From Clostridium_F caseinilyticum (GTDB lineage Bacteria > Bacillota > Clostridia > Clostridiales > Clostridiaceae): 64,000 bases of DNA. The position numbers were made by a program, and so were the translations under genes. A model generated the notes under the pieces. That model was given only the letters and a program-made list of their open reading frames with translations. It ran no database searches and was not told the origin of the DNA. Below, one piece after another: positions 35,400-44,330 of the stretch (position 1 is its first letter; every line of letters starts with the position of its first letter). The stretch lies in NCBI RefSeq assembly GCF_046127645.1, contig NZ_CP175919.1; one strand, written 5' to 3'.

Positions 35400-35665
35400 T
35401 TTTAAAAGCTGTAAATGTTTTTTAGCAGAACCAATTATAATATTATCATTGCCTCCTAATGTAGCAAGTATAGGAACTTTAATATTTGATAACTGTTTAA
35501 AAGCTTGTGGATTTTTTATTATAGGTAATGTTTCTGCTAGATTTTCATTTCAGAAAAAACTAGAAAAAGTACTAGAACTTAAATGAAGAAATCCCCAAAC
35601 TAAAGATGATGAAAGTTTTTCTGGATGGCCATTAGCAATATTGTTTTGTGATTCTTTAAATTATG
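35391..35665 (-). pseudogene. truncated alpha/beta-hydrolase-like gene
   Basis: On the minus strand the frame encodes NIANGHPEKLSSSLVWGF, then HLSSSTFSSFF and an internal TGA. It continues NLAETLPIIKNPQAFKQL and SNIKVPILATLGGNDNIIIG to a stop that overlaps the MutS2-like gene end. The VPILATLGGNDN block is the beta-strand/Asp region of alpha/beta hydrolases. The start, nucleophile region and final His are missing, so it is a dead fragment. Confidence 0.6.
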
Positions 35666-35780
35666 GTTTGAAATTAAGTTAATAGGATATGTTATAATAA
35701 TATGTATTGTAATTTGTTAAATAGTTTAAATTATATAAATAAAACTAAAATTTGTAATTGCAAAAGATAAAGGAGAAAAA

Positions 35781-37058
35781 ATGTTATTTGAAAATTTAGA
35801 GATACTAAAGCCTATTCAAAAGGCTTTAAAAGAAGAAGGGTATAAGCAAACTACCCCAATACAAGAAAAATCTATTCCTTATATACTAGATGGGAAAGAT
35901 TTGGTTGGTTGTGCTCAAACCGGTACTGGAAAAACAGCAGCCTTTGCAGTTCCTGTATTACAAAATCTTGCTAAGGATAAGAAGATTAATAAAAATCATA
36001 GGACTATTAGAGCTTTGATATTAGCTCCTACTAGAGAACTTGCTATTCAAATAGGAGAAAGCTTTGAATGCTATGGTAAATATATAAATCTTAAAAGTAC
36101 AGTTATTTTTGGTGGGGTATCACAAAATCCTCAAACAAAGGCACTTAGAGAAGGTGTGGATATACTAATTGCAACTCCAGGGAGAATGCTTGATTTATTT
36201 AATCAAAAGTATATTGATTTACGTAATATAGAATGTTTTGTTTTAGATGAGGCAGATCGTATGCTGGATATGGGTATGATTCATGATGTCAAAAAAATAA
36301 TATCAAAGTTACCTAAGTTTAGGCAAAATTTATTATTTTCTGCAACCATGCCATCTGAAATTACAAATCTAGTAGATTCTATTGTAAAAGATCCAATAAG
36401 AGTAGAGGTTACACCAGTTTCATCTACAGTAGATACTATTACACAAGAAGTATATTATGTTCGTAAAAAGCAGAAGAGATCTCTACTTAAACATTTGCTT
36501 AAAGATAAATCTATAGAGTCTGCTTTGGTATTTTCTACAACAAAACGTGGAGCAAATATGATTGTAAAAGATCTTGTTGAAGCAGGAATAGAAGCTGAAG
36601 CTATTCATGGTAATAAATCACAAAATGCAAGACAACGTGCTTTAAATAATTTTAAAGAAGGTAAAATAAGAGTTTTAGTTGCGACAGATATAGCAGCAAG
36701 AGGTATAGATGTTAATGAATTATCTCATGTATTTAATTATAATCTTCCAGATATACCTGAAACTTATGTTCATAGAATTGGACGTACTGGAAGAGCTGGA
36801 GCTAAGGGTGTTGCAATTTCCTTTTGTGATATTGAAGAAATAAAATCTCTTAAAGCTATTGAAAAACTTATTCATAAGGAGATACCAGTTGTAGAGGACC
36901 ATCCTTATAAAATGAAACATATTAATGAGGATCAAGTTAAGAAGGAAAATACTAAAAATAATTCTAATAAAAGACCTTCCTCTAAAACACAGGGTGGAAA
37001 TTGGAGATATAGTAACAACAGAAGAAAGAATAATTCAACAAAACAGATTAAGAAATAA
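35781..37058 (+). CDS. DEAD-box RNA helicase (RhlE/CshA-like)
   Basis: 425 aa with all helicase motifs: Q motif TPIQEKSIP, I AQTGTGKTAAF, Ia PTRELA, GG, Ib TPGRMLD, II VLDEADRMLDMG, III SAT, IV ALVFSTTKR, V RVLVATDIAARGID, VI HRIGRTGRAG. The C-terminal tail (380-425) is basic and Asn/Ser/Arg-rich (RYSNNRRKNNSTKQIKK), suited to RNA binding as in RhlE types. Monocistronic, with a strong AAAGGAG. Probably in ribosome assembly or mRNA turnover, and often cold-induced. Confidence 0.95.
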   Translation: MLFENLEILKPIQKALKEEGYKQTTPIQEKSIPYILDGKDLVGCAQTGTGKTAAFAVPVLQNLAKDKKINKNHRTIRALILAPTRELAIQIGESFECYGKYINLKSTVIFGGVSQNPQTKALREGVDILIATPGRMLDLFNQKYIDLRNIECFVLDEADRMLDMGMIHDVKKIISKLPKFRQNLLFSATMPSEITNLVDSIVKDPIRVEVTPVSSTVDTITQEVYYVRKKQKRSLLKHLLKDKSIESALVFSTTKRGANMIVKDLVEAGIEAEAIHGNKSQNARQRALNNFKEGKIRVLVATDIAARGIDVNELSHVFNYNLPDIPETYVHRIGRTGRAGAKGVAISFCDIEEIKSLKAIEKLIHKEIPVVEDHPYKMKHINEDQVKKENTKNNSNKRPSSKTQGGNWRYSNNRRKNNSTKQIKK

Positions 37059-37075
37059 ATTAATATAAATATAAA

Positions 37076-37116
37076 AAAAGATGATTTCTGTATTAACAGG
37101 AGTCATTTTTTTATTT
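37076..37116 (+). terminator. terminator after the helicase gene
   Basis: AAAAAGATGA-TT-CTGT and ACAGGAGTCATTTTTTT form a stem followed by a long T-run. Confidence 0.6.
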
Positions 37117-37667
37117 TGGCTGGAAATAAAAAGTTAACAATGAAATTTAAACATGATTCAGTAAAAATTCAATTATATTAAAAACAGTGGTATTTATTAC
37201 ATATAAAATCCTAGGTAGAATTTTATAGAAAAATTCAGAATATTTAGTGAGGTATAAATACATAATATGATATAATATATTCATATTAATTTTATAAGTA
37301 AAAAAATATAGGGTGTAAATTGTGTATTATAAGGTTACATTAATTAATTATGAAAAAATAGTTTTGTAAATAATAAAATTACTCTATTATTTATTTTATG
37401 TATTAAAAATATAAGATTTATATTTTATTGGATTTTATTTATTATAGTATGATAAATAAATAGTTCATAGTAGTTTATAAATATGCTACATATAGGTTAA
37501 AGGTGGATATTTTTTTCATTAGATTTGTTCATTGATTCTGCTCTCATTTCTGGTAGGTAACTGGTAGGTAATATTTTTGTGCTAAAACTACTATATTTCA
37601 AAAAGCTCAGAGTAATCAATGTTCATATAATTTCACAGAACTTACTATAAATATAGGAGGTAAAATT
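37117..37667. other. 551-bp AT-rich intergenic region
   Basis: No gene. GGTAGGTAACT is followed by a second GGTAGGTAA at about 37553-37571, a short direct repeat. A TATAAT-like -10 occurs at about 37270-37275. No PerR- or Fur-type palindrome could be pinned down in front of the rubrerythrin-like gene. Confidence 0.35.
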
Positions 37668-38156
37668 ATGAATAAGGAAGAATTAAAGACTATTAAGCAG
37701 GCTATAATAAATGAAAATGAAGGTTATGAATTTTATAAAATGGTGTCAAAAGATACAAATTCAGAAGAGGCTAAAAAAGCATTCCTAGAATTGGCAGAAG
37801 AAGAATTAAAACATGTGAAATGGTTAAAAGATTTATTCACTAAACTAAAAGATAATAAAATGGATAGCATAGACTTAAAAGAGATTCAAGTAGCTTCACC
37901 AAAGATATTTGCTTGGCAAAATTTAGATAGGGAAGGTGCTTCAAAATCAGTGTCAGTATTTGGTATAGGGATTCAAATGGAAAGAGATTCTGTAGATTTT
38001 TATAAAAAGGCTGCTAAAGATACAGAAGTTCAAGAGGCTAAAGTAATATATGAAGAATTAGCTAAGTGGGAACAAAGTCACTTAGAACAATTTTATAAAG
38101 AATATGAAACATTAATGGAAGAATGGTGGAGTGAGCAAGGATTCGAGCCATTTTAA
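37668..38156 (+). CDS. rubrerythrin-like ferritin-family di-iron protein
   Basis: 162 aa, a four-helix bundle with carboxylate motifs in pairs: NENEGYEFYKM, LAEEELKHVKWL, GIQMERDSVDFYKKAA and ELAKWEQSHLEQFYKEYE. These Glu/His positions match a di-iron site of the rubrerythrin/ferritin-like superfamily. There is no rubredoxin (CxxC) domain, so electrons must come from a partner. Likely peroxide reduction or iron handling in an anaerobe. Ends WWSEQGFEPF. AGGAGG lies before the ATG. Confidence 0.85.
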   Translation: MNKEELKTIKQAIINENEGYEFYKMVSKDTNSEEAKKAFLELAEEELKHVKWLKDLFTKLKDNKMDSIDLKEIQVASPKIFAWQNLDREGASKSVSVFGIGIQMERDSVDFYKKAAKDTEVQEAKVIYEELAKWEQSHLEQFYKEYETLMEEWWSEQGFEPF

Positions 38157-38167
38157 AGAATAAAATT

Positions 38168-38200
38168 ACCTGCATCTTAATTTTAGATGCAGGTTTTTAA
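38168..38200 (+). terminator. terminator of the rubrerythrin-like gene
   Basis: ACCTGCATCT and AGATGCAGGT form a perfect stem followed by TTTTT. Confidence 0.9.
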
Positions 38201-38254
38201 ATTATAAGAGAATGTAAATAAATTGTATATAAAAGTACAAAAATTTCATCTTAG

Positions 38255-38314
38255 ATATAGTTGACTAATCAACTATATTGTGATATATTAAAAAGATAGT
38301 TGATTAGTCAACTA
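38255..38314. promoter_or_regulatory. twin MarR operators
   Basis: ATATAGTTGA-CTAA-TCAACTATAT at 38255-38278 and ATAGTTGA-TTAG-TCAACTAT at 38296-38315 are palindromes. Their 18-bp cores are exact reverse complements of each other, 39 bp apart. They lie just before the marR RBS, the normal place for MarR autorepression. Confidence 0.85.
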
Positions 38315-38328
38315 TAGGAGGATTACAT

Positions 38329-38766
38329 ATGGAAAAAAGAAATCTTTTAAACAAATATATAGCAATGATAGATAGAGCGTCACAAGGTTATTTAGATGAA
38401 GCCTTAAAAAAGTATGAGCTAAGTTCAGGAACATATCCTTTTATTTTGGCACTATATGACAATGAAGGCATAAATCAAAATGCTTTAAGTGAGTATGTAA
38501 AAGTAGATAAGGCTCTTTCTGCTAGAGCTATAAAAAGGCTTATAGAGCTTGAATATGTAGAAAAAATTATAAATAGTAAAGATGCAAGAGCATATAAATT
38601 ATATCTTACAGAAAAGGCTAAGGCTGTTGTTCCAGAAGTTAGAAAAGCCTTAGATGGTTGGTTACATATAATAACTAATGGATTAACAGAGGAAGAGAAA
38701 GAAACTGCAGAATGCTTACTGCAAAATATGTATATGAATATAAAGGAGTCTAAAGCTAAAAACTAA
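38329..38766 (+). CDS. MarR-family repressor
   Basis: 145 aa winged-helix protein. HTH region about 50-85 (INQNALSEYVKVDKALSARAIKRLIELEYVEKI), wing INSKDARAYKLYLTEKAKAV, with alpha-helical dimer ends. Operon with the MFS efflux gene 27 bp downstream. Two palindromic operators sit in its promoter. Typically, binding of a drug or phenolic ligand releases the repressor and induces the pump. Confidence 0.92.
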   Translation: MEKRNLLNKYIAMIDRASQGYLDEALKKYELSSGTYPFILALYDNEGINQNALSEYVKVDKALSARAIKRLIELEYVEKIINSKDARAYKLYLTEKAKAVVPEVRKALDGWLHIITNGLTEEEKETAECLLQNMYMNIKESKAKN

Positions 38767-38793
38767 TATAACTAAAGAGGAGGAAAGCTAGAT

Positions 38794-40227
38794 ATGGATA
38801 ATAGAACTAAAGAAGAAAACAATACATATAAAAATAATTGGATAATACTTGCTATAGTAGTTATGTCACCATTTATGGCATGTCTTGACAGTAGCATAAT
38901 AAATGTAGCATTACCAGTTATGGCAAAAGAACTTTATACATCCATGGCAGGAATTCAACAGGTTGTTACAAGTTATCTTATAGTAATTTCTGCAGCCATA
39001 CTTATATTTGGAAGATTAGCAGATATAAAAGGAAAAACAAGTGTATTTAAATATGGATTTATAATATTTGTTTTGGGATCTTTTTTATGTGGAATATCAA
39101 CTACACTTAATTTTTTAATATTTTCAAGAATCGTTCAAGCAATAGGAGCAGCAATGACTATGTCTACAAGTCAAGGAATTATAACAAATACATTTCCACC
39201 TAATCAAAGAGGAAGAGCACTTGGAATTTCTGGAACATCTGTTGCACTTGGAACTTTACTTGGACCGCCTTTAGGAGGATTAATAATATCAGTAGTAAGT
39301 TGGGAATATATATTCCTGATAAATGTTCCTATAGGATTAGTAGCATTTATAGCAGCAATGAAATATTTACCTAAGGATAAGGTGAAAAGCGATCAATATC
39401 TAGATATTAAAGGAGCAATTCTTTTTGTTATATGCATAGTTGCTTTATTTTGGGCAATGCTTAAAGGTCAGCAAACAGGATATAATCATATTAGCATAAT
39501 TATATCATTTATAATATCATTAATATGTTTTATTGTATTTATTATATTAGAATTAAAAATTGAAAATCCTATGTTAGACTTGTCAATATTTAAAAATAGA
39601 GTGTTTTCTGTTAATATATTTAGTGCTTTTGTAATGTTTATAGGAATAAGTTGTATAAACATAATACAACCATTTTATCTTCAAGATGTATTAAAATTAT
39701 CACCAGGTAAAACAGGACTTATAATGATGGCATATCCTATTGTTTTAAGTATTGTAGCTCCAATAAGTGGATATTTATCAGATAAAATGGGAAGTAAAAA
39801 ACTTACATTAGCAGGCATTGTAGTAGCATCTATTGGATTGCTTTGTATGACTTTTTTAAATGAACAATCAACATTTTTAATGATTACCTTATTGTTATCT
39901 GTAGTAGCATTAGGAAATGGATTATTTCAATCTCCTAATAATTCATTAGTTATGTCATCAGTTGAAAAAACTAAATTAGGAATAGCAGGTGGTGTAAATG
40001 CTCTTATTAGAAACTTAGGATTTATTTTTGGAGTTTCAATTTCAACCACCATATTGTATAACAGAATGAGTTATAAAATAGGTTATAGAGTGCTAAGCTA
40101 TGTGGAAGGAAGAGGAGATGTATTCATCTATGGTATGAGGTGGGTATATTTTATGGCAGCAGTGTCATGTATTATTGGATTTTTAGTATCCTTAATTAAT
40201 AAAATAAAATTAAAACCAGATAGATAA
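38794..40227 (+). CDS. DHA2-family (EmrB/QacA-like) MFS drug efflux pump
   Basis: 477 aa with about 14 TM helices. Motif D1 PFMACLDSSIINVALPVMA, motif A GRLADIKGKTSVF, antiporter motif C region GISGTSVALGTLLGPPLGGLI and SGYLSDKMGSKKLT are typical of DHA2 proton/drug antiporters. It follows its MarR repressor in one operon and ends at a terminator. The substrate is unknown; hydrophobic cations or antibiotics are usual for the family. Confidence 0.93.
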   Translation: MDNRTKEENNTYKNNWIILAIVVMSPFMACLDSSIINVALPVMAKELYTSMAGIQQVVTSYLIVISAAILIFGRLADIKGKTSVFKYGFIIFVLGSFLCGISTTLNFLIFSRIVQAIGAAMTMSTSQGIITNTFPPNQRGRALGISGTSVALGTLLGPPLGGLIISVVSWEYIFLINVPIGLVAFIAAMKYLPKDKVKSDQYLDIKGAILFVICIVALFWAMLKGQQTGYNHISIIISFIISLICFIVFIILELKIENPMLDLSIFKNRVFSVNIFSAFVMFIGISCINIIQPFYLQDVLKLSPGKTGLIMMAYPIVLSIVAPISGYLSDKMGSKKLTLAGIVVASIGLLCMTFLNEQSTFLMITLLLSVVALGNGLFQSPNNSLVMSSVEKTKLGIAGGVNALIRNLGFIFGVSISTTILYNRMSYKIGYRVLSYVEGRGDVFIYGMRWVYFMAAVSCIIGFLVSLINKIKLKPDR

Positions 40228-40257
40228 AAATATAATAATAGAAATGATTTTTATATG

Positions 40258-40318
40258 CTCTCTTTATAGTATACAGTTGAAATAATAAAGCTATTACTAT
40301 AAAGGGAGTTTATTTTTA
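40258..40318 (+). terminator. terminator of the marR-MFS operon
   Basis: CTCTCTTTATAGTA and TACTATAAAGGGAG pair around a 27-base loop and are followed by TTTATTTTTA. Confidence 0.8.
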
Positions 40319-40356
40319 TTGATTACATATGTAAAAAGTCTATATAACATTCATCT

Positions 40357-40385
40357 CGATACAGAATATGGAGTATTCTGTATCG
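40357..40385. other. 12-bp perfect inverted repeat
   Basis: CGATACAGAATA, a 5-base loop and TATTCTGTATCG. It has no T-run, so it may be an operator or remnant. A further hairpin (ATTTTGGT/ACCAAAAT) lies at about 40533-40558. A GC-richer stretch near 40610-40645 (TTGTCGGAACGGAGCGGAC) stands out from the background without an assignable role. Confidence 0.45.
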
Positions 40386-40697
40386 GTGGATAAAAGAAGC
40401 TATGATAGTACATAAAAACATTATGATTTTAATCATGAGAAGATCAGAATTTAAAATATTATATTAGTATAGTTTCTTGGGAAATGTTATATAATTTTAA
40501 AAAGGATATATGGAATATGAAACAGGATTTAGTATTTTGGTATCATTAACACCAAAATAGATATTTTCCTAAGAAAAAGTAGGGTTTAAAAAGAATCTTT
40601 CTGATGTCTATTTGGGACTAAAGTTTGTCGGAACGGAGCGGACAAGGTAATTAAATACTAGTATAATAATATTAGGTTATACAAGACTAACTTTGAT

Positions 40698-40834
40698 ATA
40701 AACAGAGTTATTAATTTTAGGGGGAGTTTTTACTCCAACTAAAGTTTATAAAATGATTATCCAGAAATGTATCTATTCTTTAATATTATTTTTAAGAAGA
40801 TAGTAGTATTAGAGTGGAGAGTCATTGGATAAAT
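40698..40834 (+). repeat. double-hairpin repeat, copy E
   Basis: ATAAACAGAGTTATTAATTT, GGGGGAGTTTTTACTCC, TTTAAGAAGATAGTAGTATT and GTCATTGGATAAA: forward orientation, moderately diverged. It ends about 10 bp before the RBS of the MBL gene. Confidence 0.8.
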
Positions 40835-40857
40835 AGAATTTTATAGGGGGAATTTTG

Positions 40858-41682
40858 ATGAGAATAACTGTTTTGGTAGAAAATAATACTAGTAATTCTG
40901 ATTGTGAACCTAAGCATGGGTTGAGTTTACACATACAAACTACCCATCATTGTATTCTTTTTGATTTTGGACCGGATGGGTCTACTTTATTAAAAAATGC
41001 TGATGTTTTGGGTGTTGATCTGTCCAATGTAGATACTGCTTTTCTTTCACATGGACATATGGATCATGGTGGTGGATTGAATACATTTTTGGAGTGTTAT
41101 GCTGACTCTGTTATTTATGCACGTCCAGATGCTTTTTCAGAACATATAATAAAAGTATTTGGAAAAGATTATCCCGTAGGAGTAGAGCCATCTTTGAGCA
41201 ATTGTCCTCAGATAGTACTAACTAAATCATCTCAAATTATTGATGAAGAGTTACAGGTATTTAGTAGTTCTTGTGGAAATGTGCTTAATCCTATGTTTAA
41301 TAATACTCTTTATGCTGAAAAAAATGGTATGATAGTGGAGGATGACTTCTCTCACGAACAGAGTTTGCTTATTACTGAAGGAGAAACAACTGTGCTAGTA
41401 GGTGGTTGTGCCCATGGAGGGATTGTAAACTTATTAAACAAAGCAGAGGAGCTATTAGGTCGTCCTGTAGACTTTGTGGTGTCTGGATTTCATCTATATG
41501 ATCCGCCTACTAAAAAGACTGAGCCTGAAAGTCGAATTGATGAACTAGCTGCAAAGCTATCTAAATATTCAACAGGCTATTTTACTTGTCATTGCACAGG
41601 TGAAACAGCTTTTAATAGACTTCATTCTTTGTTAGGAGATAAAATAAGTACACTTTCAACAGGGGATGTAATAGAATTATAA
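40858..41682 (+). CDS. metallo-beta-lactamase-fold hydrolase (COG1237-like)
   Basis: About 274 aa. The metal motif is LSHGHMDHGGGL (HxHxDH), followed by GGCAHGGIVNLL and SGFHLYDPP with CHCTGE near the C-terminus. These are features of the COG1237 group, related to dihydropterin/RFA-P synthase-like MBL proteins. Starts at the ATG 40858 behind a G-rich SD (GGGGG); the TTG just upstream is less likely. Copy E of the repeat ends immediately before it. Reaction unknown. Confidence 0.8.
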   Translation: MRITVLVENNTSNSDCEPKHGLSLHIQTTHHCILFDFGPDGSTLLKNADVLGVDLSNVDTAFLSHGHMDHGGGLNTFLECYADSVIYARPDAFSEHIIKVFGKDYPVGVEPSLSNCPQIVLTKSSQIIDEELQVFSSSCGNVLNPMFNNTLYAEKNGMIVEDDFSHEQSLLITEGETTVLVGGCAHGGIVNLLNKAEELLGRPVDFVVSGFHLYDPPTKKTEPESRIDELAAKLSKYSTGYFTCHCTGETAFNRLHSLLGDKISTLSTGDVIEL

Positions 41683-41693
41683 ATTTTATTTAA

Positions 41694-41730
41694 AAACCAT
41701 CCATTTTTTATGGGTGGTTTAAATTTTTAA
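41694..41730 (+). terminator. terminator of the MBL gene
   Basis: AAACCATCCA and TGGGTGGTTT pair, followed by a T-rich stretch. Confidence 0.75.
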
Positions 41731-41855
41731 ATACCTAAAAATTCATTGTATGATATAATATTGAGAAGAAAGTTAGAAATCATGTAAAATTATCTAGTAT
41801 TTATATAAAACAGATGCACTAGAATAAATAGAAAAGGCAAGGTATTGATGTTTAA

Positions 41856-41945
41856 AAAGAGGTACCAGGATCTGTTCAAAAAGCATATTTTAAGTTGAAA
41901 GTTTTAGAATTACTTGTGTTCTTGAATATAATAGCAAAAGGATAG
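41856..41945 (+). pseudogene. fragment of an AraC-type regulator
   Basis: A 29-codon open stretch reads KEVPGSVQKAYFKLKVLELL followed by VFLNIIAKG and a stop, with a stop directly upstream. The KAYFKLKVLELLVFL helix resembles the region preceding the HTH domains in one group of AraC regulators. Orphan fragment. The rest of 41683-42002 is AT-rich. Confidence 0.45.
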
Positions 41946-41966
41946 TAAAATAAATTATCTAAATTT

Positions 41967-42000
41967 AAAGCTGTAGTAAGTAAAAATCACCACAGCTTTA
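41967..42000 (-). terminator. terminator of the CofE-like gene
   Basis: On the minus strand, AAAGCTGTGGTGA and TTACTACAGCTTT pair and run into an AT-rich tail. Confidence 0.65.
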
Positions 42001-42002
42001 AT

Positions 42003-43196
42003 TTATTTAGTATAGTTATCAAAATAACCTTGTATAAAGATTATAGGAGTACCTTTATCTCCACTTCCAGAGGTTAAGTCAGAAAGTGAACCTATAAGGT
42101 CTGTAAGTCTTCTTGGAGTAGTTCCTTGAGATGCCATGGAACCTACAAGATCATCTTCTTTATTTTTTATATATTCAGATATAGCTTTTTTAAGTTCATC
42201 GCCTTTTAAATCAGCAAAGTCATTATCTGCAAGGTATTTTAATTTAACTTCGTTTGGAGTTCCATCAAGTCCTTGTGTATAAGCAGGTGCAACTACTGGA
42301 TCAGCAAGCTCCCATATCTTACCTACAGGATCTTTGAATGCCCCGTCTCCGTAAATCATGACCTCAACATTTTTACCTGTTATTTCTTTAAGTTTAGCTT
42401 GTATATTATCTACAACAGGTTTGCAGTTACGAGGAAATAATTTAACCGTGTCTTCAGTAGACTTATTTGATCCTAAAAGACCATAGTTTTCGTTAAATCC
42501 ACCACCATCAACAGAGGAAGATAATATATTATCAAGGCTGTATATTTTTTCGCCTCCATTATTTTTAAGTATTTTTTTAGTCCTAAATCTTGTATGTATA
42601 TCACAAGCAAGAATGTTCTTTGTATAGTTTAATATAGTTTTTGGATTGTTTGAGAATATAACTTCACATTCAACACCATATTCTTCAATTAAAGATTTAT
42701 AGTATTCAACATAATCAACTCCAGTAAATGTATGTTTAACTTCTCCAAAACAATCACGGAATTGTTTTTCAGTTAAAACATCACTCCAAGGATTTATTCC
42801 TTTTTCATCTAACATGTCTATATCAACAAGGTGATTACCAACTTCATCAGATGGATAGCTAAGCATAAGCACGATTTTTTTAGCAGCACCTTTTGCAATA
42901 CCACGAAGGCATATAGCAAAACGGTTACGGCTTAATATTGGGAAGATTACTCCTATAGTATCATCACCGAATTTTGATTTTACGTCTTTTGCAATTTGAT
43001 CTATTGTAGCATAGTTACCTTGGGCACGAGCAACAACAGATTCTGTTACAGTAACAATATCCTTATCATTTATTTTAAAGCCTTCAACTTCAGAAGCCCT
43101 TAATACGCTATCAACAACGATATCTTCTATACAATCTCCTTCATTAATGATGGGACAACGAAGACCTCTAACAACAGTTCCAACTACTCTTTCCAA
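42003..43196 (-). CDS. CofE-like (F420-0:gamma-glutamyl ligase family) protein
   Basis: 397 aa. The N-terminus (TVVRGLRCPIINEGDCIEDIVVDSVLRA) and DIVTVTESVVARAQGNYATIDQIA match the CofE fold. The C-terminal half has VMIYGDGAFKDPVGKIWELADPVVAPAYT and ASQGTTPRRLTDLIGSLSDLTSGSGDKGTP. CofE adds Glu to coenzyme F420 in archaea and actinobacteria. No other F420 genes are seen here and clostridia are not known to make it, so the substrate is probably different. Divergent from a LysR gene 124 bp away. RBS AAGGAGA before the ATG. Confidence 0.8.
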   Translation of the reverse strand: MERVVGTVVRGLRCPIINEGDCIEDIVVDSVLRASEVEGFKINDKDIVTVTESVVARAQGNYATIDQIAKDVKSKFGDDTIGVIFPILSRNRFAICLRGIAKGAAKKIVLMLSYPSDEVGNHLVDIDMLDEKGINPWSDVLTEKQFRDCFGEVKHTFTGVDYVEYYKSLIEEYGVECEVIFSNNPKTILNYTKNILACDIHTRFRTKKILKNNGGEKIYSLDNILSSSVDGGGFNENYGLLGSNKSTEDTVKLFPRNCKPVVDNIQAKLKEITGKNVEVMIYGDGAFKDPVGKIWELADPVVAPAYTQGLDGTPNEVKLKYLADNDFADLKGDELKKAISEYIKNKEDDLVGSMASQGTTPRRLTDLIGSLSDLTSGSGDKGTPIIFIQGYFDNYTK

Positions 43197-43320
43197 ATTT
43201 ATCTCTCCTTAACTTCAAAAAAATTTTGAATTAAATTTACTTTCTATACTTGTAATATACAACATTTTTATGGTATAAGTAAAATAAATAGTATGTATAG
43301 TGGATATAAGGAGGGCTTAT

Positions 43321-44196
43321 ATGATAAGCAAATTAGATTTATATAGAGTGTTTACTTGCGTAGGAAAGTGTAAAAGCTTTTCAAGAGCTGCTAAGGAGTT
43401 ATATATGACACAACCAGCCGTAAGTCAATCTATAATGCAATTAGAAAAAGAGCTTAGTATAAGACTTTTTACACGAACTCCAAAAGGGGTTATTTTAACT
43501 AATGAAGGTGAAATTTTATTTGAATATGTAACTTCTGCTATAAGTTTAATAGAAGCAGGAGAAAAAAAGATGTTGGATTCTAAAAATCTTATGATTGGAG
43601 ATTTAAAAATAGGGGTAGGAGATACTACTTCTAAGTATTTTCTATTATCTTATTTAGAAGAATTTCATATAAAGTATCCAAACGTAAAATTAAAAATACT
43701 AAATGGAACTACTGTAGAGTTATGTAATTTAGTTAAAACAGGAGATATTGACTTAGCTATTTGTAACTTACCAATAGAAGACTCTGTTTTGGAATTTAAA
43801 AAGTGCATGGAAATACAAGACATATTTGTTTGTGGGGAAAGATTTAATAAAACTATATCTAAGCCTTTAAGTTTTGTAGAAATTTCAAAGATGCCACTTA
43901 TATTATTAGATAGAAAATCTAATTCAAGACAGTACGTGGAAAATTATTTGTTGTCAAAGGGGGTTAATATTAGTCCGGAAATAGAACTTGGTGCTCACGA
44001 TTTATTATTACAATTTGCAAAGATAAATCTAGGAATAGCTTGTGTTGTAAAGGAATTTTCATTAGAATATTTAGAAAAAGAAATTTTGTTTGAGGTAAAA
44101 ACAAAAGAACCCATACCTAAGCGAAATATAGGCTTTTGCTATTTGAAAAGTGTATCACTGTCTCCAGCAGCAAGAACATTTTTAGAATCACTATAA
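43321..44196 (+). CDS. LysR-family regulator, divergent from the CofE-like gene
   Basis: About 291 aa. N-terminal LysR HTH: LYRVFTCVGKCKSFSRAAKELYMTQPAVSQSIMQLEKELSIRLFTRTPKGVILTNEG. The effector domain follows (LKIGVGDTTSKYFLLSYLEEF, DLAICNLPIEDSVLEF, LGIACVVKEF). It resembles the CysL/YwfK-like group in general layout. ATG at 43321 is preferred, as AAGGAGG lies 6 bases before it; the in-frame GTG at 43300 lies upstream of that site. The divergent layout suggests it controls the CofE-like gene. Confidence 0.9.
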   Translation: MISKLDLYRVFTCVGKCKSFSRAAKELYMTQPAVSQSIMQLEKELSIRLFTRTPKGVILTNEGEILFEYVTSAISLIEAGEKKMLDSKNLMIGDLKIGVGDTTSKYFLLSYLEEFHIKYPNVKLKILNGTTVELCNLVKTGDIDLAICNLPIEDSVLEFKKCMEIQDIFVCGERFNKTISKPLSFVEISKMPLILLDRKSNSRQYVENYLLSKGVNISPEIELGAHDLLLQFAKINLGIACVVKEFSLEYLEKEILFEVKTKEPIPKRNIGFCYLKSVSLSPAARTFLESL

Positions 44197-44330
44197 AAAA
44201 CTAAAGTCACTTTAAGAAAAAAATTATCTTCATTTTACATAATAGGACTAACGATTTTTACTAAATTTTTCATAAATAATATCTCCATATAAGTTTAGCA
44301 TAAAAATATTATCAATAGAAGAACAGATAG

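Noticed and set aside
40600..40660. GC-richer patch (TTGTCGGAACGGAGCGGAC) as a possible riboswitch
   Set aside because: Only a short hairpin can be drawn and no conserved riboswitch core is recognised; it might equally be a coding remnant (VYLGLKFVGTERTR).
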